In this document: in pieces, positions 53,278 through 62,069 of the stretch
Position numbering within the stretch: position 1 is the first letter of the stretch
How the letters are laid out: each line of letters opens with the position of its first letter
Assembly (NCBI RefSeq): GCF_900454835.1
Contig: NZ_UGTM01000001.1
Span: forward strand, 496,501 to 560,500
Origin: Prevotella denticola
Lineage (GTDB): Bacteria; Bacteroidota; Bacteroidia; Bacteroidales; Bacteroidaceae
Direction: 5' to 3'
DNA: 64,000 bases
Notes under the pieces: model-generated
What the model saw: the letters and a program-made list of their open reading frames with translations, nothing else
The model's database searches: none
Told to the model about the DNA's origin: nothing
Program-made: the position numbers and the translations under genes

Positions 53278-55311
53278 ATGAAAATCAAGACACTTTTACC
53301 AACGATGCTCATCGCATCTGTCCCGATTACTGGTATGGCGCAGAGTCAGGCAGGTATCAAGGCCGAGAATTTTGACAAGTCGGTCCGACCGGCTGACGAC
53401 TTCTTCACTTTTGCGACCGGAGGATGGCAGAAGCGCAATCCGCTCCCTGCTGCATTCTCCCGTTTCGGCTCGTTCGATCAGTTGCAGGAGAATAACAACA
53501 AACGTATCAATACCATTCTTTCAGACTTGCTCAAAAAGCAGGGTAAGGAAGGGACAGTCGAGAAGAAACTGGGTGACTTCTATCGGCTTGCCATGGATTC
53601 TGTGCGCCGTAACAAAGAGGGTGTCAGTCCTGTCAGACCCTTGCTGGACGAGATGGAAGAGGCAAAGACATTGTCAGACCTCCGTGCGCTCCAGCTGAAG
53701 TATGCCGTCTTCGGTTACGGTGTGCCGTTCGACTATGGCTTTGATGCCGATGAGAAGAATGCGAAGATGAACATCCTGAACATCTCACAAGGCGGGCTGA
53801 CTCTCGGACAGAAGGAGTACTATCTTGACAATGACAGGGCGACGAGTGACATTCGGAATGCCTATCGAAAGTTCATTGTCAATATGTTCCGTCTCTATGG
53901 ATTCTCTGACGGTCAGGCACTGGCGAGGCGCGATGCCGTTATGCGTTACGAAACGATGCTGGCATTGCTTTCTAAAAGCCGTACGGAACTGCGCGACGTT
54001 GAAGCCAACTACAATAAGATGACACTCGATGAGTTCAAGGCGAAGTATCCTGAAATTCCTCTTGAAGAGCTGGCGAATGCGGAGGGGATAAGGAGCGAGT
54101 ATATCCAGTCGATGGTTGTAGGTCAGCCCGCATTCCTTGCAGGTGTTGACAGACTGGCCTCGACAGAGAGTGCTGATGAACTCCGTGCGCGTATGGAGTG
54201 GAGTGTTATCCTCTCTTCGGCTAACTATCTGAGCGATGACGTTCGTGCTGAATACTTCAGCTTCTTCAGCAAGACAATGCGCGGGACGAAGCAGGATTAT
54301 CCGCGTTGGAAACGTGCGACACAGCAGGTGGAGAGTCAGATGGGAGAGGCTCTCGGACGTATCTACTGCGAGCGTTACTTCCCTGCAACAAGCAAGAAGC
54401 GCATGGAAGATCTTATCAAGAACCTGCAGGCAAGTCTTGCCGAGCGCATCAAGGCGCAGGACTGGATGAGCGATCCGACAAAGCAGGCTGCCCTCGAAAA
54501 ACTATCCACTTTCTATGTCAAGGTGGGCTATCCCGACAAGTGGAAGAATCTGAGCCAGCTTGCAATCGATCCGTCAGCGTCTTATTACAAGAACGTACAG
54601 GCCTGCCGGAAGTTCTGGTCGGAAGACGCCATCAGGGAGAAAGCTGGAAAACCGGTCGACAAGGACCTGTGGCTGATGACTCCCCAGACCGTAAACGCAT
54701 ATTATAACCCGACGACAAATGAAATCTGCTTCCCGGCAGGTATTCTCCAATACCCGTTCTTTGATCCAAAGGCTGATGACGCTTTCAATTATGGTGCCAT
54801 TGGTGTGGTTATCGGACATGAGATGACCCACGGATTTGACGATCAGGGACGTCACTATGATAAGGATGGAAATATGACCGACTGGTGGACTGCAGAGGAC
54901 GGCAGGAACTTTGAAGCCCGTACCGGAAAGTATGCCGACTTTTTCAGTGCCATCAAGGTGTTGCCGGACCTCAATGCGAATGGCAAGCTCACTTTAGGTG
55001 AGAACCTTGCCGACCACGGTGGACTTGAGGTCGCATTCAACGCTTTCGAAAAGACACCTGAAGCAAGGAAGGGTAAGGTCATTATGGGCTTTACACCTGA
55101 GCAGCGTTTCTTCATAGCATACGCCGGTGTCTGGGCTAACAACATCACCGAGGCGGAGATACGTAGTCGTGTGAAGAGCGACCCCCATTCCCTGGGTGAG
55201 TGGCGCGTAAACGGTGCTCTTCCGCATATTGATGCATGGTATAAGGCCTTTGGTGTAAAGGAAAGCGACAAACTCTTCATCCCGGAATCTGAACGTCTGA
55301 AACTCTGGTAA
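53278..55311 (+). CDS. pepO: M13 (neprilysin/PepO) metallopeptidase
   Basis: 677 aa, signal peptide (MKIKTLLPTMLIASVPITGMAQ). Zinc motif HEMTH at residues 514-518 (VIGHEMTHGFDDQG), third ligand Glu at about 575 (LGENLADHGG), substrate-binding NAYYNPTTNEICFPAGIL, end motif WRVNGALPHIDAWYKAF. Cleaves oligopeptides in the periplasm or at the surface. Strong terminator after the stop. Confidence 0.95.
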   Translation: MKIKTLLPTMLIASVPITGMAQSQAGIKAENFDKSVRPADDFFTFATGGWQKRNPLPAAFSRFGSFDQLQENNNKRINTILSDLLKKQGKEGTVEKKLGDFYRLAMDSVRRNKEGVSPVRPLLDEMEEAKTLSDLRALQLKYAVFGYGVPFDYGFDADEKNAKMNILNISQGGLTLGQKEYYLDNDRATSDIRNAYRKFIVNMFRLYGFSDGQALARRDAVMRYETMLALLSKSRTELRDVEANYNKMTLDEFKAKYPEIPLEELANAEGIRSEYIQSMVVGQPAFLAGVDRLASTESADELRARMEWSVILSSANYLSDDVRAEYFSFFSKTMRGTKQDYPRWKRATQQVESQMGEALGRIYCERYFPATSKKRMEDLIKNLQASLAERIKAQDWMSDPTKQAALEKLSTFYVKVGYPDKWKNLSQLAIDPSASYYKNVQACRKFWSEDAIREKAGKPVDKDLWLMTPQTVNAYYNPTTNEICFPAGILQYPFFDPKADDAFNYGAIGVVIGHEMTHGFDDQGRHYDKDGNMTDWWTAEDGRNFEARTGKYADFFSAIKVLPDLNANGKLTLGENLADHGGLEVAFNAFEKTPEARKGKVIMGFTPEQRFFIAYAGVWANNITEAEIRSRVKSDPHSLGEWRVNGALPHIDAWYKAFGVKESDKLFIPESERLKLW

Positions 55312-55330
55312 TCATTATCGGAACGGATAA

Positions 55331-55380
55331 GGGCTGCATCAAAAGTGCCAACAGACTTTTGATGCAGCCCTCTTTGTTTC
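55331..55380 (+). terminator. Terminator of the M13 peptidase gene
   Basis: 16-bp perfect stem GGGCTGCATCAAAAGT / ACTTTTGATGCAGCCC, then TCTTTGTTTC. Confidence 0.93.
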
Positions 55381-55653
55381 CGTAAGATTTTTCCTGTCAA
55401 TTGACTCTTTGAGTATGGCCCGCCTTCTGTTGGTGACTTTTCTGTTTTGTGTCTGACGGATTTGCTGTTGAAGATAGTTTTTGTCCCGATATTTTACCTT
55501 TCCCGATAAGAGATTTACTCTGGACTCTTGTATTTTCTGTAATCCTTTGAAGAGGCTATGACGGATAAGGATAACACGATTCGTAACAGAAGTATAAGCT
55601 TTTGATTTTCAGAAAGATAAGTATATACATCGAGATGGTGCTTAGTTGTATGC

Positions 55654-55741
55654 CAAGTAGGCCTCGGTTGCGCTGCAAGTAGGCCTTGAAAGAACCGCAG
55701 GCAGGCGTTGATTGAGATGCAGGTTGTGGCTGATTGCAATA
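55654..55741. repeat. Four-unit 22-bp array, copy F (CAAGTAGGCCTTG type)
   Basis: Units at 55654, 55676, 55698 and 55720, exactly 22 bp apart. They begin CAAGTAGGCCTCG, CAAGTAGGCCTTG, CAGGCAGGCGTTG and CAGGTTGTGGCTG. The second half read on the other strand resembles the first. It lies in the ~720-bp space between the convergent M13 peptidase and HD genes, where no gene is seen. Confidence 0.72.
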
Positions 55742-56034
55742 CTAATGAATTTCGACGCATGTTCTGTTGACGTTCATACGCTGAAACGAGAATGCTTTGA
55801 AAGGAATGAATGTAAGGTTATTTCATCTTTGCAGGAGCGTCATCATGCACTTTAAAAAGAACCGGTATCAAAGATGCCAAACTTCAAGACAGGGTTCTAC
55901 ATGGGTCCGGTCATTATAAGCACCAGTAACCGTTTTGACCAGACAGAATCATGCTTTTGCGGAACAGATACTCCGCTTCAATCCATCCAAGGCAGTTACT
56001 TGTCCGGTGTGCCGCCAAAGGGATAATCCGTTTG

Positions 56035-56541
56035 TCATGTCTCCTTTTTGTCAAACATACTCCTCAGGATTCCGATTCCGGTATCTGTCTTGAAAATGTT
56101 TCTGCAGGCATTTTCAATCGCATGAGCCGAACAATTGTCCTCATGGAGGTTTACAAGGAAGTCTGCCTCCACGAGTATCTGATAATCAGGACCGTCAATA
56201 TGACTGTACGTGTGATGATGTCCGATGAGATAGCAGATACGGTTTATCTCTTCTTTCGTGAAGTCACCCAGCCCTTCCATCAGCCTCTGCGCCTCATCCG
56301 GTCCCTCTCTTTCCTGATATTTACCGTTGCAGGAACCGTATTTCTGTTCGCTAATGTGGATACCGATATCATGCAGGATGGCAGCGGACTCAAGAATATC
56401 CTGCGTCTTGGGGTCAAGCCCTTCAAGAATACCGATAGCAGCGGCATAGTCATGTACTTTCATGAAATGCTGGATACGCTTCGGGTCCCCTCTGTCGTAT
56501 TCCGTCATAGCGACAATGAGCTTAGCATGTTTAACATCCAT
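56035..56541 (-). CDS. HD-domain phosphohydrolase
   Basis: 168 aa. HD motif in AAILHDIGIHISE (His-Asp near residue 58), upstream His in HFMKVHDYAAAI, and HHHTYSHID. Such single HD domains hydrolyse nucleotides or phosphate esters; the substrate is unknown. It lies 95 bp downstream of nothing on its own strand: the AlbA_2 gene is also minus but upstream in sequence is its ATG, so they may share direction and perhaps a transcript. Confidence 0.82.
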   Translation of the reverse strand: MDVKHAKLIVAMTEYDRGDPKRIQHFMKVHDYAAAIGILEGLDPKTQDILESAAILHDIGIHISEQKYGSCNGKYQEREGPDEAQRLMEGLGDFTKEEINRICYLIGHHHTYSHIDGPDYQILVEADFLVNLHEDNCSAHAIENACRNIFKTDTGIGILRSMFDKKET

Positions 56542-56635
56542 AGTTGTGTATGTCTTTGTTCAGTTGCAAAAATAGTCTTTTAATTCTAAAGAAAAGAATC
56601 TGAAGGAATGAAATAACAGAAGATATGTCACAGCC

Positions 56636-58102
56636 TCAGTAGAGTGAGGTTGTGATATAAGTCTGTCTCGGACTGTTCGGACTCTTCTTGTCCGTCGGTT
56701 CCAGCAGATGTGCATCCAGCAGATGGGTGAGAATCCTGCGACGGAAGCTCGTCCGGCTTTTGTATCCTGTAGCATCCATCATGTTGAGAATCGACTTCGG
56801 AGTCACGCAGAGCCTGAGAATTTTTTCAGCACGTTCCGTCTCCTCTTTGGGAAGCGTAGGACAGTACCGTTCTATGCTGGGAGTGTGTCCTGATGGACGG
56901 CCATATTCCATTACCGGTTCAGACACCATGTTCGGCATTTCATAAGGGACAGGACGGTACAGCACGCACTTGAACTGATTGCCCGATTCATCATTGATGA
57001 AGTCAATCTTCGGATATTCGTTCATTGCACGGATGATGCCCGAACCCAGTCCACGGTAAAGCATTGTCTTCGCGCAGAAGCTCGCCATCAGACGGTTTCG
57101 GATGAAGCTGTTGCCGAGTTTTATATCGTCTACGTCCATGCCCCCAGGAAGTTTGCCTGGAGATATGATTTCCACCCGGTTGTCGAAGATGAGCAGACGT
57201 ACGGCAGCAGGCTTCAGGTAGTCACGGTGGACAAGTGCATTCTGCAGGACCTCTTCCAAGGCTATTTCGGAAATCTCCAGGTGTCCCACGGAATTGAAAT
57301 TCTGTCCGTCCTGTAGGGCATGCAGGTTGCTTCTGAGGAATGACATACCCTCGGAAAAGAGCCTTGGGATTGTTCCGTCGATGTCCCTACTGTCACGATA
57401 GTTGACGCTTCCTATGTTGTTGCCATAGAAAGAGACAGCCTTGACAACCATTTCCGGACAGAACATCTGCGGCATATTGCCGAAATAAAGAAGTCCGGCT
57501 AAAGTCAGCCTGCCGTCTAAAGTCGTGATCTGCATGTTGCGCATCAGAGCTTCGAAAGGAAGGCCGAAGTCCGAGGCCTTCTTGTGGAACACCTCCATGA
57601 GGTACTTGTCAACCAGCCATTTGTCGAGGTCTGCAATGCTTGTATTCTTCACCCCCTCTTCATCCGGATGATAAGTCCCCGACTCATAGAACAGCTCCAG
57701 GAGTTCGTTGTTCTCTGTAATGCGTCGTTTGTCTGCCCCCTGCTTGACGAAGATGTTCCCGCTGATGTCCTTGTAGGGTTTGCTTATACCTTCCTTGATA
57801 TGGATGACAAGTAGTTTCTTGCCCTCTATGGCCACGGTTTCGCTTTCAACGTAAAGAGTAGGACGGATGTTTTCGTTGGCAGTATTGCCCACCTGGCTGC
57901 TGATTTTCTGTATTTCTTCGTAGCTTAATCCTTTGACGTTGCCTGTTTTGTCTTCTATGCCGAAGATGAGGTAGCCGCCTTTGCTGTTTGCAAATGCGAC
58001 AATCTCGTCTGCAATGGCGATGTCCTTGCTGAAGTGTTCTTTGAACTCAACTCGACTGTTTTCTCCTAATGAGATGATTGTTTTCAGCTCTTTTGCATCC
58101 AT
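56636..58102 (-). CDS. AlbA_2/Schlafen-like ATP-binding transcription regulator
   Basis: 488 aa. N-terminal AlbA_2 domain (GENSRVEFKEHFSKD, IVAFANSKGGYLIFGIEDK, about residues 11-60). A GHKL-like ATP-binding domain follows (EEVLQNALVHRDY, VEIISPGKLPGGM, RGLGSGIIRAM, about 280-370), and then a C-terminal winged helix (KSILNMMDATGYKSRTSFRRRI). Bacteroidota use many such proteins as regulators. The 200 bp upstream carry five GGTTAAGTA-type sites, some over the promoter, which suggests autoregulation. Confidence 0.88.
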   Translation of the reverse strand: MDAKELKTIISLGENSRVEFKEHFSKDIAIADEIVAFANSKGGYLIFGIEDKTGNVKGLSYEEIQKISSQVGNTANENIRPTLYVESETVAIEGKKLLVIHIKEGISKPYKDISGNIFVKQGADKRRITENNELLELFYESGTYHPDEEGVKNTSIADLDKWLVDKYLMEVFHKKASDFGLPFEALMRNMQITTLDGRLTLAGLLYFGNMPQMFCPEMVVKAVSFYGNNIGSVNYRDSRDIDGTIPRLFSEGMSFLRSNLHALQDGQNFNSVGHLEISEIALEEVLQNALVHRDYLKPAAVRLLIFDNRVEIISPGKLPGGMDVDDIKLGNSFIRNRLMASFCAKTMLYRGLGSGIIRAMNEYPKIDFINDESGNQFKCVLYRPVPYEMPNMVSEPVMEYGRPSGHTPSIERYCPTLPKEETERAEKILRLCVTPKSILNMMDATGYKSRTSFRRRILTHLLDAHLLEPTDKKSPNSPRQTYITTSLY

Positions 58103-58136
58103 AGGGGGTGTTGTTGTCTTTTGTTGTTTTCTGTTT

Positions 58137-58303
58137 GGTTAAGTATTTGCTTTTACTTATCCACAAAGATATATATTATTATTCGTACTGGTTAAGTAAT
58201 TGTTTATTTTAACATATAATTAACAAATAAATAGAATTTTTCTCGCTACTTAACCGGAATTGTATTAATGGTTGGTTAAGTATGTTGTTTTGTTGGTCAA
58301 GTA
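58137..58303. promoter_or_regulatory. Five GGTTAAGTA-type sites upstream of the AlbA_2 regulator
   Basis: GGTTAAGTA at 58137, 58190 and 58274, its inverse TACTTAACC at 58247, and GGTCAAGTA at 58295. On the minus strand the -7 box TATCTTTG is the complement of 58164-58171; the site at 58190 falls where its -33 box should be and the one at 58137 in the leader. Region 58304-58395 is AT-rich with no gene. A -7 box TAACTTTG for the copper genes is at 58396-58403. Confidence 0.65.
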
Positions 58304-58468
58304 GATGTCTCATTTCGGATAGGTTGTTTAGGAGGATGGAGAAATCTTGTAATCTTTATCCATAATTCCATAACACATCCTTTATAATATATATGTAACT
58401 TTGCAAGCGACAGGAGGGAGGAACTTTATCGTAATAAATGACATTAGCAAAAGAAAGGAATAGTAATT

Positions 58469-58681
58469 ATGAAAAAGAGTGTTTTTGCAGTCAATGGTAT
58501 GAAGTGTGTACATTGCAAGGTTAATGTGGAGAATGCCTTAAAGGCTGTCACAGGTGTACAGGCGGCTGAGGCCAGTCTTGATGATGCGAATGTTACAGTG
58601 GAATATGATGAAAATGCGGTAACCCCTGAACGGCTCAAGGAAGCCGTTGAGGACAGTGGACGTTATGAAATGAGTTTGTGA
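58469..58681 (+). CDS. CopZ-like copper chaperone (HMA domain)
   Basis: 70 aa, a single heavy-metal-associated domain with the metal motif MKCVHC (residues 11-16). Delivers Cu(I) to the P-type ATPase. First gene of a copper pair; a -7 box lies at 58396-58403. Confidence 0.9.
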   Translation: MKKSVFAVNGMKCVHCKVNVENALKAVTGVQAAEASLDDANVTVEYDENAVTPERLKEAVEDSGRYEMSL

Positions 58682-58688
58682 AAGCCTG

Positions 58689-58837
58689 TGCTACATCCTG
58701 CCTGCGGGTTCACTGTATGAATGAGGTGGGTGGTCTAAGGAGTGTTGAAGATTTCTGGAAGACCGAAGAGGTATGGACTGTCAACGGGCGAGATTGTCTG
58801 TACGTGGTTGTTTACCCTTTTCTTTCTGGATGTAGCA
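58689..58837. repeat. 10-bp inverted repeat framing the copZ-copA spacer
   Basis: TGCTACATCC (58689-58698) and GGATGTAGCA (58828-58837) bound a 149-bp stretch that codes for nothing convincing. May be a small insertion between two genes that usually lie closer. Confidence 0.4.
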
Positions 58838-58914
58838 TGGACTTCTTTCCTTCGTATGGAAAGATGTGAATTATTATGGAGAGAAATGAATTATATGGTA
58901 AGGATTGAAAGATT

Positions 58915-60834
58915 ATGAAACAGACCATTCCTGTTATTGGCATGGCGTGTTCGGCATGCTCTGCCAATGTTGAAAAGAAGCTGAGCGAGCTTGATGGCAT
59001 CAATTCAGCCTCGGTATCGCTTCCTGGCCGTTCGGCTCTGATAGACTATGACCCTGATGTGATTTCACTTGAGAAGATGAAGACTGAAATCAATGAGATA
59101 GGTTATGATTTGGTCATTGACAAGAAAACATCCGTAGAGGAGATAGAAAAGCGTACGTACACATTGCTGAAGCGCAGGACTTTGCTGTCGTGGCTGTTTG
59201 CGATTGCCGTGATGTGTGTGTCGATGCGGTGGATAGACCTTGGCTCGCGTGACATTTCCAATCAGGTCTCATTACTGATAGCTCTGTCGAATATGCTTTG
59301 TTGCGGTCGTCAGTTCTATGTTTCTTCGTGGAAGCAGCTGCTCCATGGTACTGCCAACATGGATACTTTGGTGGCATTGTCTACAGGCATTGCATTCTTG
59401 TTCAGTTCCTTTAATACGTTTTGGGGTGATGCGGCATGGGCGAGTAGGGGTGTTGTGTGGCATACTTATTTCGATGCATCGGTAATGATCATCACATTTG
59501 TCTTGACTGGCCGCTTACTGGAAGAAAAGGCTAAAGACGGTACGGCATCGTCTATTCGCCAGATGATGGGCATGGCACCAAAGACCGCCCATGTCGTTGA
59601 GGGCGACAGGATCGAGGAAGTTCCTATCTCGACAATTGGGGTAGGGGATGTCCTGGAGGTGCGTCCCGGTGAGAAGGTACCTGTCGATGGCGAAGTTATA
59701 TCCGCAGAAAGCTTCATGACGGCAGACGCTGCGTACGTTGACGAGAGCATGATTACAGGAGAGCCGACGCCAGTTGAGAAAAAGAAAGGCGCAAAGGTAC
59801 TGGCAGGAACGATACCGAGTCAGGGTAAGTTCCGCATGCGTGCCCGCCAGGTCGGTGAAGACACAGCCCTGGCACATATCATCCGAATGGTGCAGGAGGC
59901 ACAGGGGTCAAAGGCTCCTGTGCAGCGGGTTGTCGATAGGGCAGCATTGATATTTGTCCCTGTTGTAGCCTGCATAGCCCTTGTCACGTTTCTGTCATGG
60001 TGGGTTATCGGAGGAAATACTTATCTCCCGCAGGCTATTATGTCGGCTGTTGCAGTGTTGGTCATCGCCTGTCCTTGTGCTATGGGACTGGCGACACCGA
60101 CAGCTCTCATGGTGGGTATCGGCAAAGCTGCCCAGAAACAGATTCTCATTAAGGATGCCACAGCCTTGGAAAGTCTGCGCAAGGTGACTGCCTTGATAAC
60201 GGACAAGACAGGCACGCTGACCATTCCTAACAGGAACATCGACTTTACAAAGGCTGACAACCTTCCGCTTGAAGTGCGTGAGACATTGAAGCCCAAGGCC
60301 CGTGAGGCGATGGAATCCCTGCAGCAGAGCGGAATAGAAGTCTATATGATGAGTGGAGACAAGGAGGAAGCAGCACGCTACTGGGCTGACAAGGCAGGCA
60401 TCAAGCATTATCATAGTGAAGCATTGCCACAAGACAAGGAAAATCTTGTCAGGCGGTTGCAGACAGAAGGAAAGTGTGTCGCCATGGTCGGAGACGGAAT
60501 CAATGATACCCAGGCTCTGGCACTGGCTGATGTAAGTATTGCCATCGGAAAAGGAACGGATGTCGCCATGGATGTCGCACAGGTGACGCTTATGGGGAAT
60601 GACCTTTCTGCAATTCCAGAGGCAATACGGTTGAGTCGTAATACCGTCCGCATGATATGGGAGAATCTCTTCTGGGCCTTTGTCTATAATATCATCTGTA
60701 TTCCGCTTGCAGCCGGTTTGCTTTATGCTTTCGGCATTGACTGGCAGATAACCCCTTCATGGGCAAGTGCCCTGATGGCTTTCTCCAGCGTCAGTGTGGT
60801 ACTTAACAGTCTCCGTCTGCGTTGGATGAAATAG
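58915..60834 (+). CDS. copA: Copper-translocating P1B-ATPase lacking a normal N domain
   Basis: 639 aa. N-terminal HMA domain (GMACSACSANV), membrane segments, actuator with ITGEPTP, Cys-Pro-Cys at 386-388, phosphorylation motif DKTGTLT with Asp430, and GDGINDTQALALAD at about 526-539. Only about 50 residues separate DKTGTLT from the MSGDK motif (Asp482), where CopA proteins normally have ~170-190 including the nucleotide-binding N domain with the SEHPL motif. That domain is absent. The frame is clean and the rest well kept, so this looks like a real compact form. The role in export of Cu(I) is inferred from motifs and copZ. Confidence 0.85.
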   Translation: MKQTIPVIGMACSACSANVEKKLSELDGINSASVSLPGRSALIDYDPDVISLEKMKTEINEIGYDLVIDKKTSVEEIEKRTYTLLKRRTLLSWLFAIAVMCVSMRWIDLGSRDISNQVSLLIALSNMLCCGRQFYVSSWKQLLHGTANMDTLVALSTGIAFLFSSFNTFWGDAAWASRGVVWHTYFDASVMIITFVLTGRLLEEKAKDGTASSIRQMMGMAPKTAHVVEGDRIEEVPISTIGVGDVLEVRPGEKVPVDGEVISAESFMTADAAYVDESMITGEPTPVEKKKGAKVLAGTIPSQGKFRMRARQVGEDTALAHIIRMVQEAQGSKAPVQRVVDRAALIFVPVVACIALVTFLSWWVIGGNTYLPQAIMSAVAVLVIACPCAMGLATPTALMVGIGKAAQKQILIKDATALESLRKVTALITDKTGTLTIPNRNIDFTKADNLPLEVRETLKPKAREAMESLQQSGIEVYMMSGDKEEAARYWADKAGIKHYHSEALPQDKENLVRRLQTEGKCVAMVGDGINDTQALALADVSIAIGKGTDVAMDVAQVTLMGNDLSAIPEAIRLSRNTVRMIWENLFWAFVYNIICIPLAAGLLYAFGIDWQITPSWASALMAFSSVSVVLNSLRLRWMK

Positions 60835-60865
60835 ATCCGTCTCAGTTTTCTTTGCAAAAAAAAAC

Positions 60866-60926
60866 AGAGTTTACCGATTACCAGTCCGGCTTGAGGTGCC
60901 GTGGTAATGGTAAACTCTTTGTTTTA
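60866..60926 (+). terminator. Terminator of the copper genes
   Basis: AGAGTTTACC..ATTACC and GGTAAT..GGTAAACTCT arms with one bulged base, then TTGTTTT. Confidence 0.85.
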
Positions 60927-61014
60927 TGTGGATTCTCTTCTGTGTGTTGGTAAAATCTCTCTGAAGTGTTCTCTCCAACAGCATAAAAGTCTCCCTGCCG
61001 TCTGTTCCTGTCGT

Positions 61015-61875
61015 CTATCTCACGGGATAGTCATACCGGCTGGTATTATAATATCCGTTACGTTGTGTGGGGACATGGTCGAATTCAACGTTGACGGAGA
61101 TGGAATTCTGGTTGTGGGACCCCCATTGATAGGTTACACCGCCCCCGATTCTGTCCATGAAACGGCTGGCGACAGCACCGTACCCCCATCCCATAGGAGC
61201 ATATTCGTATGCCATCGGTGCGAAGCCGTAACCTATCGGGGCATAGCCCCCGACACCGTAACCGTACCAATAAGGTGATCCATAGCCGAATGCCTGCCCG
61301 AAGTTGTCTGAAGTAAAGGCTTTCTGTACGAAAGCGTATGCGCTCCAATGTTCATTGAACTGATAGCCGAGGACGGCATTGACACCGCCTACAAAGTAGT
61401 TGCCACCGCGATAGGTAAGATGATTTACATATCCACCTACCGCCAATGTCGCTTTCTTTGACAGGTTAGTGACATACATCAACGAAACATCCTGAGAGAA
61501 GCCTGCACCGTGACTGTTTCCGTGTCCGAAGCCTGCAAAGGCCGATGCGCTGAGGTTCACATTCAGTCCCTCATGCAGTCGCCATGCCCCGAAGCCGTAT
61601 CCCCAGCCCGGATAATAGAAGTCACCGGGCGTGACGGTCTGTCCGTTCTCCGCAATGAGAGGCAGGTTGCTGTCAATCTGGGCCTGCTGCGCCCGGTCCT
61701 CTGCCAGCCTTCTTGCATACGCTTTCTCTGCTTCTGTGGCTTCACGTGGCCCTTGCAGGCGCACCGACTCTATAGGCTCCACGGCGGAAGTGTCGCCGCT
61801 GTAATTCCCTTTCGTGTTCTGTGCAGACAGCGGTGTACACAGAACGACAGCCATTATGAAAATGTATTTCCTCAT
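61015..61875 (-). CDS. Gly/Tyr-rich outer-membrane beta-barrel-like protein
   Basis: 286 aa from the ATG at 61875, which begins MRKYIFIMAVVLCTPLSAQ (signal peptide). An ATG at 61917 is upstream of the promoter (CTTG-N20-TATATTTG, complement of 61883-61914) and rejected. Central part has barrel-type strands (HEGLNVNLSASAFAGFG, KATLAVGGYVNHLTYRG, NAVLGYQFNEHWSAYAF). A Gly/Tyr/Pro/Met-rich insert follows, in which GYG, APMAYEY and APMGWGYG repeat. Function unknown. Confidence 0.72.
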   Translation of the reverse strand: MRKYIFIMAVVLCTPLSAQNTKGNYSGDTSAVEPIESVRLQGPREATEAEKAYARRLAEDRAQQAQIDSNLPLIAENGQTVTPGDFYYPGWGYGFGAWRLHEGLNVNLSASAFAGFGHGNSHGAGFSQDVSLMYVTNLSKKATLAVGGYVNHLTYRGGNYFVGGVNAVLGYQFNEHWSAYAFVQKAFTSDNFGQAFGYGSPYWYGYGVGGYAPIGYGFAPMAYEYAPMGWGYGAVASRFMDRIGGGVTYQWGSHNQNSISVNVEFDHVPTQRNGYYNTSRYDYPVR

Positions 61876-62069
61876 TTGCCTGCAAATATAAGTATTCGGT
61901 GGTCGTCTGCCAAGCATTTTAAAGATAATTAGAGCTTTTTCAAGTTGCAGTAACTATTCCTCGGGTCCAGCTGGTTTCAATGTAGAATGAGACATTTGTG
62001 TAATCCGGATAGATTCTGTTCCCCGACGGAGGCCGATTGTCATGAAGTGCTCTGCGGAAAGACGTGTTG

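Noticed and set aside
58678-58869. 63-codon frame between copZ and copA
   Set aside because: Odd composition, bounded by a 10-bp inverted repeat, no domain.
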